In this document: one piece after another, positions 22,612-30,978 of the stretch | Layout of the letters: every line of letters begins with the position of its first letter | Numbering within the stretch: the first letter of the stretch is position 1 | Origin: Streptomyces pyxinae | GTDB lineage: Bacteria; Actinomycetota; Actinomycetes; Streptomycetales; Streptomycetaceae | DNA: 64,000 nucleotides | Direction: 5' to 3' | Assembly: GCF_024756275.1 (NCBI RefSeq) | Contig: NZ_JANUGQ010000004.1 | Span: 186,001-250,000, forward strand | The notes under the pieces: generated by a model | The model's database searches: none | The model's input: the letters and a program-made list of their open reading frames with translations, nothing else | What the model was told of the DNA's origin: nothing | Program-made: the position numbers and the translations under genes

Positions 22612-25356
22612 TCAGGGCTCCTCTCCCGGGTCACCGGTGCCGGTGCGGGCGACCTCGGCCCGCACTCCGGCCGCCAGATCTTCCGAACCGTCCACGCACC
22701 GGCCGCCGCTCGCCTCGGCGATCCGGGCGTCGGCCTTGCCGGCCGCGCAGGCGCCGATGTCCAGCGAGGCCATCACCACCGGGACCGCCGCGGCGCGCAG
22801 AGCCCCGAGCAGTTCCGTCAGCCGGGCGCCGGTGAGCCGGTCGTGATCCTCGTCGTCCGTCACGTACACGATGAGCCGGGGGCTGTCGTCGCCGGCGTTC
22901 CGGGGGCGCATGGCGTCGAGCGCCGAGCGGAGCGCCGCGTAGGGATCGGCTTCCAGGTCCGCGACCCGGGCCCGGGCGAGCGCGGCCTCGGCCTCGGCAC
23001 GCCGGGCGTGCGCGGCCAGCGCGAGCAGGGGGGTGTACGCGCGCTCCGCGCCGGGCGCGGCGGACACGGTCCAGACGCCGTACGCGTCCTCGCCGCCCAG
23101 GTCGTCGAACGCCTGCCGGACGATTCCCGGGGCGCCGCTGGGGCCGTCCCAGAGCGGCTGCATGGAACCGGAGTTGTCGAGCAGGAACAGCACCCGGCCG
23201 GGCCCGCGCGCCTTGCGGTAGCCCTCCAGGGCCGCGGCGACGGCGGCGACCGGGGCCTGGTCGGGCAGCGGCCCGGGGTCCGCGAGGGTGCCCTCGGCCG
23301 GCGGCGCGGTCGTCCCGCTCCCGGCGCCCGGGCCCTCGCCGGAGCCGGGGCGGTAGCCGTCGGCGGTGAAGACGGCCACCCCCGCCGGGCCGGTCAGCCA
23401 CTGCCGGAACCGCTCCACGGCCGCCCGCCTGGCCGGCGCGTCCCGGGTGGCCCCCGCCCACGCGACGCGGACGAACGGCAGCGCGAGCCGGGGCACGTCC
23501 GAGGGATACTCGGCCACCCGGGGCTCCCGGGTCCTGGCCTCGCAGCGGGTGCCGGTGCGCAGCAGATGCTCGGGGACCAGCGCGGCGGTGCTCCGGTCGG
23601 CCGCCGGGTCCCGGGGCAGCGCGCAGAGCAGGGCCCGGCCGTCCGGCGGCGTCGGTCCGCCGGACCAGAGCGCCCGCTCGGCGCCGGGGGCGGCCCCGGG
23701 GAGCCCGCCGTACAGCCCGACGGTGGCCAGCAGGGCGGCGTCGGTGTGCTCGGGGTCGGCGCGGGCCACGGTGAGCGGGTGCGCCGCGAGCAGCTGGGCG
23801 AGCGACCGGCCGCTCCGCTCGCCCTGGTCCGCCGGGGCCAGCCTCCCGGGCACCGCGAGCACCAGCGGCGAGTGCACGAAGGGCTCCCCGGCCGTCAGCG
23901 TCACCGGTGCTCCCCCGCCCTTTCCCCCACCGTCGGCATCCGCATCCGCATCGCCGTCGGCCGTGCCGGGCCCGGCCCAGGCCACGCTCGCCACCGAGCC
24001 GGGAATCCAGACGTCCGGCTGCGGCCCGACGTCCCGCTGGGGGTTGGTGGTGGCGTCCGGGGACTGCCAGAACCTGGCCTGCTCGCGGAAGGCGGTGATC
24101 ACGGCGGTGGCCCGGGCGCTGTAGACGGTGATGCCACTGCCCCGGCAGCCGTGGTCGCGGTCGGCGTCGGAGTTCAGATACGCGGCGGCCGCCCTGCGCA
24201 CCGTCGGTGCCGCGTCCGGATCGGTGAGCACCCGCAGCTCCAGCGGCGGCGGGCAGGAGGCGGGCTCCTCGGACGCCCACAGGGCGCGTAACGCCGGGTA
24301 TCCCAGGGCGCCGAGCAGGCCGAGCAGTCCCAGGACGAGGCCGAGCGCGGCCGCCCCGCCGGCGGACCGGCGCCGCCCGGACCGGCCGGCCCCCGGCTCT
24401 CCCCTCGCCCCATTGCCGCCGACCGGTCCCGCCGTACCGGGTGCGTACTCCCGGCCGCCCGGGGCCGCCGGTCCGGTGTCCGGCTCCCCCGGGACCGCGC
24501 CGCCGCCGTCCGGCGAGGGCCCCGGCTCCGTACCGTCACCGTCCTGGCCGGCACCGCCATCGGGGCCCGCCGGGGGCGTGCCGAGCCCGGCGAGCAGCAC
24601 ATCGGCCGCCTCGGCCGGGCAGCTGTGCGGCAGCCAGGGAGTGGGCGGACGGCGGAGGGTGGTGTGGTGGGCGGACATGTAGGCGGTGAGCGCGTCGGCC
24701 AGGTCCGCGAAACCCACCTCCCCGCCGCGCCCCGTCACCCCCGTTTCGAGCAGCTGGACGAGGCGGGCGGTGAACGGTGTCGGGGTCGCCGCGTCCCCCG
24801 CGTCGATACGGTCGTTGGCCTCCACACAGGCGAGCAGCGAGACCCGCCGGCGGTCGGCGGCGGGCAGCTTGTTCCAGGCGGCCGAGGCGTTCCCTGCGTG
24901 GCAGCAGTCGAGCACCACCACGAGCTGCTCGGCCCGGGCGTGGGCCAGCGCGGCGGGCAGCAGCTCCGTCCAGCGGACCGCCCGCAGCACCACCGGCGGG
25001 CCGCCCGGCACGATGGTGGTTCCGGGCATGGCGAGCCACAGCTCGTCCGGGTCGTGGTAGCTGGAGACCAGACCGTGGCCGGCGAAGTAGAGCAGCAGCA
25101 GCCCCTCGGCCCGCGCGCAGGCGCGGGTCAGCTCCCGGTAGAAGGCGTCGGCGCCGTCCGGTTCGGCGAGGGTGACCTCGTCGGGCCCGAAGACCCCGCC
25201 GGCCCGCAGCGCACGGGCGAGCCCGGTGGCGTTGTGCCGGACGGCGGCGATGTCGCCCAGCGCCCCGGAGGGATCCGGCGGCCGGTCGGAGTGGTACCGG
25301 GGGACGGTGACGACAAGTGCGTGGTTCCTGCTGCCGCGCGGGTCGAAGCGCGCCAC
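22612..25356 (-). CDS. Caspase (EACC1-associated type) fused to TM, substrate-binding and VWA domains
   Basis: A 914-residue protein. Residues about 10-260 are a C14 caspase-like domain: strand NHALVVTV, catalytic His94 in YFAGHGL, Cys152 in VVVLDCCHAG. A Gly/Pro linker and one membrane helix (about 333-357, AAALGLVLGLLGLLGALGY) follow. Residues about 370-690 resemble a solute-binding domain (PQPDVWIPGSVASV). Residues 721-905 are a VWA domain with an intact MIDAS (FLLDNSGSM, Asp727/Ser729/Ser731). The predicted topology puts the protease inside and the binding/VWA part outside. GTG 25356 lies 4 nt after the EACC1 stop and is chosen because the caspase strand begins there; no clear ribosome site is visible. 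This looks like a membrane-spanning sensor-effector of a conflict system. Confidence 0.88.
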   Translation of the reverse strand: MARFDPRGSRNHALVVTVPRYHSDRPPDPSGALGDIAAVRHNATGLARALRAGGVFGPDEVTLAEPDGADAFYRELTRACARAEGLLLLYFAGHGLVSSYHDPDELWLAMPGTTIVPGGPPVVLRAVRWTELLPAALAHARAEQLVVVLDCCHAGNASAAWNKLPAADRRRVSLLACVEANDRIDAGDAATPTPFTARLVQLLETGVTGRGGEVGFADLADALTAYMSAHHTTLRRPPTPWLPHSCPAEAADVLLAGLGTPPAGPDGGAGQDGDGTEPGPSPDGGGAVPGEPDTGPAAPGGREYAPGTAGPVGGNGARGEPGAGRSGRRRSAGGAAALGLVLGLLGLLGALGYPALRALWASEEPASCPPPLELRVLTDPDAAPTVRRAAAAYLNSDADRDHGCRGSGITVYSARATAVITAFREQARFWQSPDATTNPQRDVGPQPDVWIPGSVASVAWAGPGTADGDADADADGGGKGGGAPVTLTAGEPFVHSPLVLAVPGRLAPADQGERSGRSLAQLLAAHPLTVARADPEHTDAALLATVGLYGGLPGAAPGAERALWSGGPTPPDGRALLCALPRDPAADRSTAALVPEHLLRTGTRCEARTREPRVAEYPSDVPRLALPFVRVAWAGATRDAPARRAAVERFRQWLTGPAGVAVFTADGYRPGSGEGPGAGSGTTAPPAEGTLADPGPLPDQAPVAAVAAALEGYRKARGPGRVLFLLDNSGSMQPLWDGPSGAPGIVRQAFDDLGGEDAYGVWTVSAAPGAERAYTPLLALAAHARRAEAEAALARARVADLEADPYAALRSALDAMRPRNAGDDSPRLIVYVTDDEDHDRLTGARLTELLGALRAAAVPVVMASLDIGACAAGKADARIAEASGGRCVDGSEDLAAGVRAEVARTGTGDPGEEP

Positions 25357-25360
25357 CGGG

Positions 25361-25726
25361 TCACCCGGCGTCGTCGCCGTCCACGGTGACATCGAAGTCC
25401 GGCGGGTCGTCGTCACCGACGGACCTGCGGTTCTCCTGCCATTCCCGTACCGCGCTCTTGGCCTGCTCCATGAGTTCGAGCACCACGACACCGGTGACGC
25501 CCTGCACCACCACCAGGACGATCTCCGAGCCGAGGCCCATCGGCGTCCCGGTCGCGTCGGCCACCGGCCGCTCCTGGAGCCTGCACTCCCCCCTCGCCAG
25601 CCGCTCGCTCAGGAACCGCTCGCGCGCGAGCCAGACCCGCAGGGCCTCCACATCGCTGCCGGGCGTCTCCCCGGCCGGCCTGATCCGGATGACCTGACGC
25701 GGCGCCCCACCCTCCCCGTATGCCAT
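25361..25726 (-). CDS. Effector-associated constant component EACC1-like protein
   Basis: A 121-residue protein. The pattern fits the EACC1 family: an initial strand (VIRIRPAGE), a helix with SDVEALRVWLARE, a basic strand (RGECRLQERP), a hydrophobic helix (SEIVLVVVQGVTGVVVLELM), then an amphipathic charged helix and a strand (DFDVTVDGD). EACC1 proteins are encoded next to caspase- or trypsin-like effectors in actinobacterial conflict systems and are thought to tether or restrain the effector. It is the first gene of the operon. The start codon lies in a perfect inverted repeat (25721-25742). The call rests on pattern and neighbourhood. Confidence 0.8.
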   Translation of the reverse strand: MAYGEGGAPRQVIRIRPAGETPGSDVEALRVWLARERFLSERLARGECRLQERPVADATGTPMGLGSEIVLVVVQGVTGVVVLELMEQAKSAVREWQENRRSVGDDDPPDFDVTVDGDDAG

Positions 25727-25742
25727 GGCTCACATCATGGCA
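25721..25742. promoter_or_regulatory. Perfect inverted repeat over the EACC1 start codon
   Basis: TGCCATG (25721-25727) and CATGGCA (25736-25742) are perfect complements with an 8-nt spacer. The right position for an operator or a start-codon-masking hairpin of the EACC1/caspase operon. Confidence 0.4.
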
Positions 25743-26027
25743 CGGGGGGCGCCGGGAGGAACCGGCCTTGTACGGATCTCCCGCCCGCCGTCCGGACGGC
25801 CCGCGAGCCGGGCTGTCGCGGACACCTGGACGGCAGCGGGGCCAGGGCGACCGCGGGCGCCCGGGCGGCCACGCACAGCGGGCGGCCACGCACAGCGGGC
25901 GGCCACGGACGGCGGGCGGCCACGGACGCCGGAACGGCCACGGGACCGAGTGGCCACGGCTCCCGGGGCGACGGCTCCGGGGACGCGGGCGGTGACGGAC
26001 ACCGGGACGGCTCCGGGTTCCGGCGGA
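25727..26027. other. Spacer upstream of the EACC1 operon
   Basis: No gene was recognised. It must contain the promoter of the EACC1 operon (minus strand) and the 3' end of the antiporter transcript. Its centre is the 17-bp tandem repeat at 25863-25930. Confidence 0.5.
25863..25930. repeat. Four 17-bp tandem repeats
   Basis: Four contiguous units of GGGCGGCCACG(C/G)AC(A/G)GC-type sequence. The first two are identical; the last two vary at three positions. The array lies upstream of the EACC1 operon. Confidence 0.8.
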
Positions 26028-27290
26028 TCAGCTGGCGGCCGGGGTCCCCGGGGCCTCGGCCAGCTCCTCGTGGCCGGCCGGGGGCGGGGCCGGGGGCCCG
26101 GCGGGCGGCGGGGCGGACCCGGCGGGGGTGCCCCGGCCCAGCAGGCCGCGCAGCCGGCCGACCGCGGGCTCGGTCCAGCGGGCGGTGAGCGGGCCGAGGA
26201 CGACCAGGATCAGGACGTACGCCGTGGCGATCGGCCCGATGCGCGGCTCGGTGCCCACCGCGAGCCCCGCGATCACGATGGAGAACTCGCCCCGGGCGAC
26301 CAGCGCCCCGCCCGCCCGCAGCCGGCCGCGCGCCCCGATCCCGGCCCGGCGGGCCGCGTACCAGCCGGTGACGATCTTGGTGGCGGCGGTGACCAGGGCG
26401 AGCAGCAACGCGGGCAGCAGCACCGGCGGGATGTCGGCCGGGGCGGTGGAGAGCCCGAAGAAGACGAAGAAGACCGCGGCGAACAGGTCGCGCAGCGGGG
26501 TGAGCAGCTTCCGGGCGCCCTCCGCGACCTCCCCGGAGAGGGCGATGCCGACGAGGAAGGCGCCGACGGCGGCCGAGACCTGGAGCTGCTGGGCGATCCC
26601 GGCGACCAGCACGGTGAGCCCGAGCACGACCAGGAGCAGCATCTCGGGGTTGTCCGAGGAGACCGCCCGGCTGATCACCCGGCCGTGGCGGAGGGCGGCG
26701 TACAGCACCAGACCGACGGCGCCGAGGGCGATGAGCAGGGTGATGCTGCCGCCGGCCAGGCCGACGCCGGCCAGCAGGGCGGTGAGCAGCGGCAGATACA
26801 CCGCCATCGACAGGTCCTCGATGACCAGGACGCCCAGGATGACCGGGGTCTCGCGGTTGCCGAGTCGGCCGAGGTCGGTGAGCACCTTGGCGATGACCCC
26901 GGAGGAGGAGATCCAGGTGACCCCGGCGAGGGCCACCGCGCCGGTCGGCCCCCAGCCGAGGAGCAGCCCGGCCACCGCGCCCGGCACGGCGTTGAGCGCG
27001 AAGTCCACCGCGCCCGAGGGGTACTGGGTCTTGAGACTGGTGACGAGTTCGGAGGCGCTGTACTCCAGGCCGAGCAGGAGCAGCAGCAGGATGACGCCGA
27101 TCTCGGCGCCGACCGCGACGAAGTCCTCACTGGCGTTGAGCGGCAGCAGTCCGCCGTGGCCGAAGGCGAGTCCGGCGAGGAGGTAGAGAGGTATCGGGGA
27201 GAGGCCGACCCGCCCGGCGAAGCGGCCTATCAGCCCGAGGCCGAGGATGACCGCCCCCAGCTCGATGAGGAGCGCGGTGGTGTCGTGCAT
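26028..27290 (-). CDS. Cation:proton antiporter, CPA2 (KefB/KefC-like) membrane subunit
   Basis: A 420-residue protein with about twelve membrane helices, starting MHDTTALLIELGAVILGLGLI. CPA2 features include GLEYSASELV after helix 3 and the unwound-helix segment NRETPVILGVLVIEDLSMAV with the ion-coupling Asp. It lacks the C-terminal TrkA-N domain of KefC; a Pro/Gly tail replaces it. The cytoplasmic control domain is instead the separate gene just upstream, which ends 1 bp before this start and carries its GGAGG. It probably exchanges K+ (or Na+) for protons. Confidence 0.9.
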   Translation of the reverse strand: MHDTTALLIELGAVILGLGLIGRFAGRVGLSPIPLYLLAGLAFGHGGLLPLNASEDFVAVGAEIGVILLLLLLGLEYSASELVTSLKTQYPSGAVDFALNAVPGAVAGLLLGWGPTGAVALAGVTWISSSGVIAKVLTDLGRLGNRETPVILGVLVIEDLSMAVYLPLLTALLAGVGLAGGSITLLIALGAVGLVLYAALRHGRVISRAVSSDNPEMLLLVVLGLTVLVAGIAQQLQVSAAVGAFLVGIALSGEVAEGARKLLTPLRDLFAAVFFVFFGLSTAPADIPPVLLPALLLALVTAATKIVTGWYAARRAGIGARGRLRAGGALVARGEFSIVIAGLAVGTEPRIGPIATAYVLILVVLGPLTARWTEPAVGRLRGLLGRGTPAGSAPPPAGPPAPPPAGHEELAEAPGTPAAS

Positions 27291-27291
27291 G

Positions 27292-27762
27292 TCAGCCTCC
27301 GCCGACGATCGCGGCGAGGGCGTCCACACCCTCGCGGGTTCCGACGGCGACGAGGGTGTCCCCGATGGCGAGCCGGAAGTCCGGGCCCGGGGAGGGATGG
27401 GCGCTGTGGCGGCGGAGCACGGCGACGATGGAGGCCCCGGTGCGGGTGCGCGCCTTGGTGTCGCCCAGCTGCCGGCCGCCGTAGGGCGAGCGGGCGGTGA
27501 CCGGGATGTGCTCGGTGACCAGGTCGAGACCGTCGGTGCGGACCGCGTCGATCGGCGCCGGGTCGACGAGGTGGGCCAGCGCGGTGGCCTCGCCGGTGGT
27601 GAGCTGCACCGACGCCTGGCAGGTGTCGGGATCGTCGGGCCGGTAGAAGCCGAGGAACCGGCGGCCGTCGTGGTGGACGACGACGGATATGTGCTGGCCC
27701 GCGTCGGTGACGAAGTCGTACTGCGTGCCGACGCCGGGCAGCGGGGTGCGGCGGGTACCCAT
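27292..27762 (-). CDS. Antiporter regulatory subunit with TrkA-C (RCK_C) domain
   Basis: A 156-residue soluble protein like KhtT. An N-terminal domain of about 75 residues (TPLPGVGTQYDFVTDAGQHI) precedes a TrkA-C domain (residues about 85-150; GASIVAVLRR, then PDFRLAIGDTLVAVGTREGVDALAAI). RCK_C domains bind nucleotides or ions to gate the partner transporter. The last codons contain the ribosome site for the antiporter gene, so the pair is tightly coupled. Upstream, an A/T-rich patch near 27858-27890 probably holds the promoter. Confidence 0.88.
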   Translation of the reverse strand: MGTRRTPLPGVGTQYDFVTDAGQHISVVVHHDGRRFLGFYRPDDPDTCQASVQLTTGEATALAHLVDPAPIDAVRTDGLDLVTEHIPVTARSPYGGRQLGDTKARTRTGASIVAVLRRHSAHPSPGPDFRLAIGDTLVAVGTREGVDALAAIVGGG

Positions 27763-27994
27763 GTCGCTCCTCCGGTGGGTCGCCCGGACGGCGCGGGGCG
27801 TGCGACGGGGTGCGACACGGCGCGCGAAGGGGCGGATGGGGGGGTGCAGTGGCGCGTAAGGATCTTTCTTTACCGTATCATTACGTTCCTTTGCCCGACG
27901 AGGCGGTTCCGGCCGGTATGCCCGTCCGGGCCTCGGGCGGGCCCACCGGCGCCCGGGACCCGGGACCGGGGGCCCGTGACCGGGACGGGGTCTT

Positions 27995-29323
27995 CTAGCG
28001 CCGCTGGTCCCCGTTGCGGCCGGGCGGGGTGTTCCAGGGGTCCCACCAGGCCCCGTCGCCTCCCCCGGCTCCGTTCTCGCCGCCGTTCAGGGGCTCCCCG
28101 GGCGCCTCGCCCCTCTCCCCCGGCCGCTCCTCGCGTCCCTTCCGATCCGCCCGCCCCTTCTGCTCCTGCTTGCCCTGCTCCTTCTGCTTGCCCTGCTCCT
28201 TCTGCTCCTTCTCGCGGGAGCTCTGCAGCCGGGAGCGGACGTCCTCCGGGGGAAGGAAGCGGGACCACCGCTCGGGGAACTCCGACGGCATGTCCGGGTC
28301 GTCGTCGTCCAGTTCCTCGACCGCCGACTTCGCCCGGGCCACCAGCGCCGCCGCCTCGGCGGTGCGCGCCCGCTCGGTCTCGGCGCGGGCGGCGGCGGTG
28401 GCGACGGACGGCCAGACCCGGTCGATCGCGGCGTTCACGGCCGCGCCGACCAGCACCGCGAAGGCCGAGATGCCGATCCAGAGGAGGACCGCGATGGGCG
28501 CGGCGAGCGAGCCGTAGATGGTGGGCCCCTCGACGGTGCTGGTCAGATAGAGCCGCAGCCCGAAGCTCCCCAGCACCCACATCGCCAGCGCCACCAGGGC
28601 CCCCGGCACGTCCTCGACCCAGGGCGAACGGACCGGGACCGAGACGTGGTACAGCGTCGTCAGGAAGGCGATCGACAGCAGGATCACCACCGGCCAGTAG
28701 AGGATCGCGACGACCTCGGTGCCCCAGGGGACCAGCTCCACCACCCGGTCGGGCCCCACCACCGCCAGCGGCAGCACCACCGCGCCGATCACCAGCGCCA
28801 CCAGGTAGAGCAGAAAAGCGAGCAGCCGGGTGGCGACGATCCCCCGGTGGCCGTCCAGGCCGTACATCACGGTGATGGTGTCGATGAAGACATTGACCGC
28901 CCGGGAGCCGGACCAGAGGGCGATGGCGAAGCCGATCGAGATGATGTCGGGGCGGCCGTTGCGGGTGACGTCGGCGAGCAGCGGCCGGGCGATGTCGTTG
29001 ACGCTCCGGTCGGAGAGGAAGGTGCCCACCGCGTGAAGGATGTTCTTCTCGATGGAGGAGACCGTCGTGGTGCTGGTCCAGTCGTCCATGTAGCCGAGCA
29101 GGCCGAGCAGGCCGAGCATCAGCGGCGGCAGCGACAGCAGGGTGAAGAACGCCGCCTCGGCGGCCAGCCCCAGGATCCGGTACTCGACGCACGAGTTGAC
29201 CGTGTCCTTCAGCAGCAACCAGGCCATGCGCCGCTTGGAGACATTGCGGTAGAGGGCCCTCGCCCGGTGGAGCCGGCCGGACGCTTTCGGCGACGACTCG
29301 GGTGTTTCATTTGCTGCCTGCAC
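27995..29323 (-). CDS. YihY/BrkB-family inner-membrane protein
   Basis: A 442-residue protein with six predicted membrane helices in the YihY pattern (GLAAEAAFFTLLSLPPLMLG; the helix pair around RLLAFLLYLVALVIGAVVLP; LLWIGISAFAVLVGAAVN). A cytoplasmic tail of about 140 residues is highly charged and carries KEQGKQ repeats encoded by an 18-bp DNA repeat near 28165-28215. The biochemical role of the family is unsettled. The start GTG at 29323 has no ribosome site. It lies exactly 6 nt after a TACGGT -10 box, so it appears leaderless and shares a bidirectional promoter with the acyl-CoA dehydrogenase gene. Confidence 0.88.
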   Translation of the reverse strand: MQAANETPESSPKASGRLHRARALYRNVSKRRMAWLLLKDTVNSCVEYRILGLAAEAAFFTLLSLPPLMLGLLGLLGYMDDWTSTTTVSSIEKNILHAVGTFLSDRSVNDIARPLLADVTRNGRPDIISIGFAIALWSGSRAVNVFIDTITVMYGLDGHRGIVATRLLAFLLYLVALVIGAVVLPLAVVGPDRVVELVPWGTEVVAILYWPVVILLSIAFLTTLYHVSVPVRSPWVEDVPGALVALAMWVLGSFGLRLYLTSTVEGPTIYGSLAAPIAVLLWIGISAFAVLVGAAVNAAIDRVWPSVATAAARAETERARTAEAAALVARAKSAVEELDDDDPDMPSEFPERWSRFLPPEDVRSRLQSSREKEQKEQGKQKEQGKQEQKGRADRKGREERPGERGEAPGEPLNGGENGAGGGDGAWWDPWNTPPGRNGDQRR

Positions 29324-29328
29324 CTCTT

Positions 29329-29335
29329 TACCGTA
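29329..29335. promoter_or_regulatory. Bidirectional -10 element for two divergent leaderless genes
   Basis: The 7-bp TACCGTA reads TACCGT on plus and TACGGT on minus. On plus the last T is at -7 relative to the ATG at 29341; on minus the last T is at -7 relative to the GTG at 29323. The start codons are 18 bp apart and neither has a Shine-Dalgarno sequence. The -35 matches are weak. Confidence 0.65.
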
Positions 29336-29340
29336 GCCGC

Positions 29341-30978
29341 ATGGCGACCAGCACCCACACAGTGACCAACCAGGCTCCGCCCCTGGTCGGATACGACGTC
29401 TACACCGCCGACCGGGCCCTCACCGAGGCGGTCGAGCGCCACCTCCCGGAGGAGCTGCGGGACGAGGCGCGGCGGGAGCTGTCCTCCCTCGGCACGACGG
29501 CCGGTTCCGCCCAGGCGCAGCAGTGGGGGGTGCTCGCCAACGAGAACCCGCCCCGGCTGCGCACCCACGACCGGTACGGCAACCGGATCGACGAGGTCGA
29601 GTTCCATCCGGCCTGGCACCGGCTGCTGGGCCACGCGGTGACCAACGGGCTCACCGGCGCCTGGAACCGGCCGGGCGGCCATGTGCGGCGGGCGGCCGGC
29701 TTTCTGGTGTGGACCCAGACCGAGGCGGGCCACGGCTGCCCGCTGTCGATGACCCATGCCGCGGTGCCCGCGCTGCGCACCGACCCCGAGCTGGCGGCCG
29801 AGTGGGAGCCCCGGCTCACCTCGCGGGTGTACGAGGGCGAGGACCCGCTGCCGCCCGCCGGGAAGAGCGGGGTGCTCTTCGGGATGGGGATGACGGAGAA
29901 GCAGGGCGGCAGCGACGTACGGGCCAACACCACGGCGGCGGTGCCGCTGGCGGAGGCGGGGACGTACGCGCTGACCGGGCACAAGTGGTTCTGCTCGGCA
30001 CCGATGAGCGACGGCTTCCTGGTGCTGGCACAGGCGCCCGGGGGGCTCACCTGCTTCCTGGTGCCCCGGGTGCTGGCGGACGGCGGCCGGAACGTCTTCC
30101 GGATCCAGCGGCTCAAGGACAAGCTCGGCAACCGGTCGAACGCCTCCGCCGAGGTGGAGTTCGACGGCACCTGGGCGCGCCGGGTGGGCGAGGAGGGGCG
30201 CGGGGTGCGGACCATCATCGGGATGGTGGCGGCCACCCGGCTGGACTGTGTGCTGGGCTCGGCGGCGCTGATGCGCCAGGCGGTGGCGCAGGCGGTGCAC
30301 CACTCGGCGTACCGGAGCGCCTTCGGCGGGGTGCTGATCGAGAAGCCGCTGATGCGGAACGTGCTGGCGGATCTGGCACTGGAGTCGGAGGCCGCGACCA
30401 CGCTGGCGCTCCGGCTGGCGGCGGCGTACGACGACGGCTCGGAGCGGGAGCGGGCGTTTCTGCGGATCGCGGTGCCGGTGGCCAAGTACTGGGTGACCAA
30501 GCGGTGTACGCCGGTGGCCGCCGAGGCGCTGGAGTGCCTGGGCGGCAACGGGTACGTCGAGGAGTCGGGCATGCCCCGGCTGCTCCGCGAGGCGCCGCTC
30601 AACTCCATCTGGGAGGGCTCCGGCAATGTCCAGGCGCTGGACGTGCTGCGGGCGCTGGGCCGGGAGCCGGGCGCGATGGACGCCTTCCTCCGGGAGGTGG
30701 GCGCCGCCCGGGGCGCGGACCACCGGCTGGACGGGGCGGTCAAGGATCTCCTCACCGAACTGGCGGATCTGGAGGGCGTCGAGGCCCGGGCCCGCCGGCT
30801 GGTCGAGCGGATGGCGCTGGTGCTCCAGGGGTCGCTGCTGGTGCGCTGGGCGCCGCCGGCGGTGGCGGACGCGTTCTGCGCCTCCCGGCTGGGCGGCGAC
30901 TGGGGCGCGGCCTTCGGCACCCTGCCGGGCACCCTGGACCTGGGCTCGGTGGTCGAGCGGGCCCGCCCGGTGGACTGA
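29341..30978 (+). CDS. Acyl-CoA dehydrogenase, AidB-like
   Basis: A 545-residue flavoenzyme of the long AidB branch. It has MTHAAVPALR, the FAD-binding GMGMTEKQGGSDVRANTT, the middle beta domain ending in RLKDKLGNRSNASAEVEFD, and the C-terminal helical domain with the catalytic-loop region ECLGGNGYVEESGMPRLLREAP and the FAD-contacting SIWEGSGNVQALDVLR. E. coli AidB belongs to the alkylation response, but most actinobacterial homologues have unknown acyl substrates. The ATG at 29341 appears to be the first transcribed base of a leaderless mRNA. Confidence 0.9.
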   Translation: MATSTHTVTNQAPPLVGYDVYTADRALTEAVERHLPEELRDEARRELSSLGTTAGSAQAQQWGVLANENPPRLRTHDRYGNRIDEVEFHPAWHRLLGHAVTNGLTGAWNRPGGHVRRAAGFLVWTQTEAGHGCPLSMTHAAVPALRTDPELAAEWEPRLTSRVYEGEDPLPPAGKSGVLFGMGMTEKQGGSDVRANTTAAVPLAEAGTYALTGHKWFCSAPMSDGFLVLAQAPGGLTCFLVPRVLADGGRNVFRIQRLKDKLGNRSNASAEVEFDGTWARRVGEEGRGVRTIIGMVAATRLDCVLGSAALMRQAVAQAVHHSAYRSAFGGVLIEKPLMRNVLADLALESEAATTLALRLAAAYDDGSERERAFLRIAVPVAKYWVTKRCTPVAAEALECLGGNGYVEESGMPRLLREAPLNSIWEGSGNVQALDVLRALGREPGAMDAFLREVGAARGADHRLDGAVKDLLTELADLEGVEARARRLVERMALVLQGSLLVRWAPPAVADAFCASRLGGDWGAAFGTLPGTLDLGSVVERARPVD

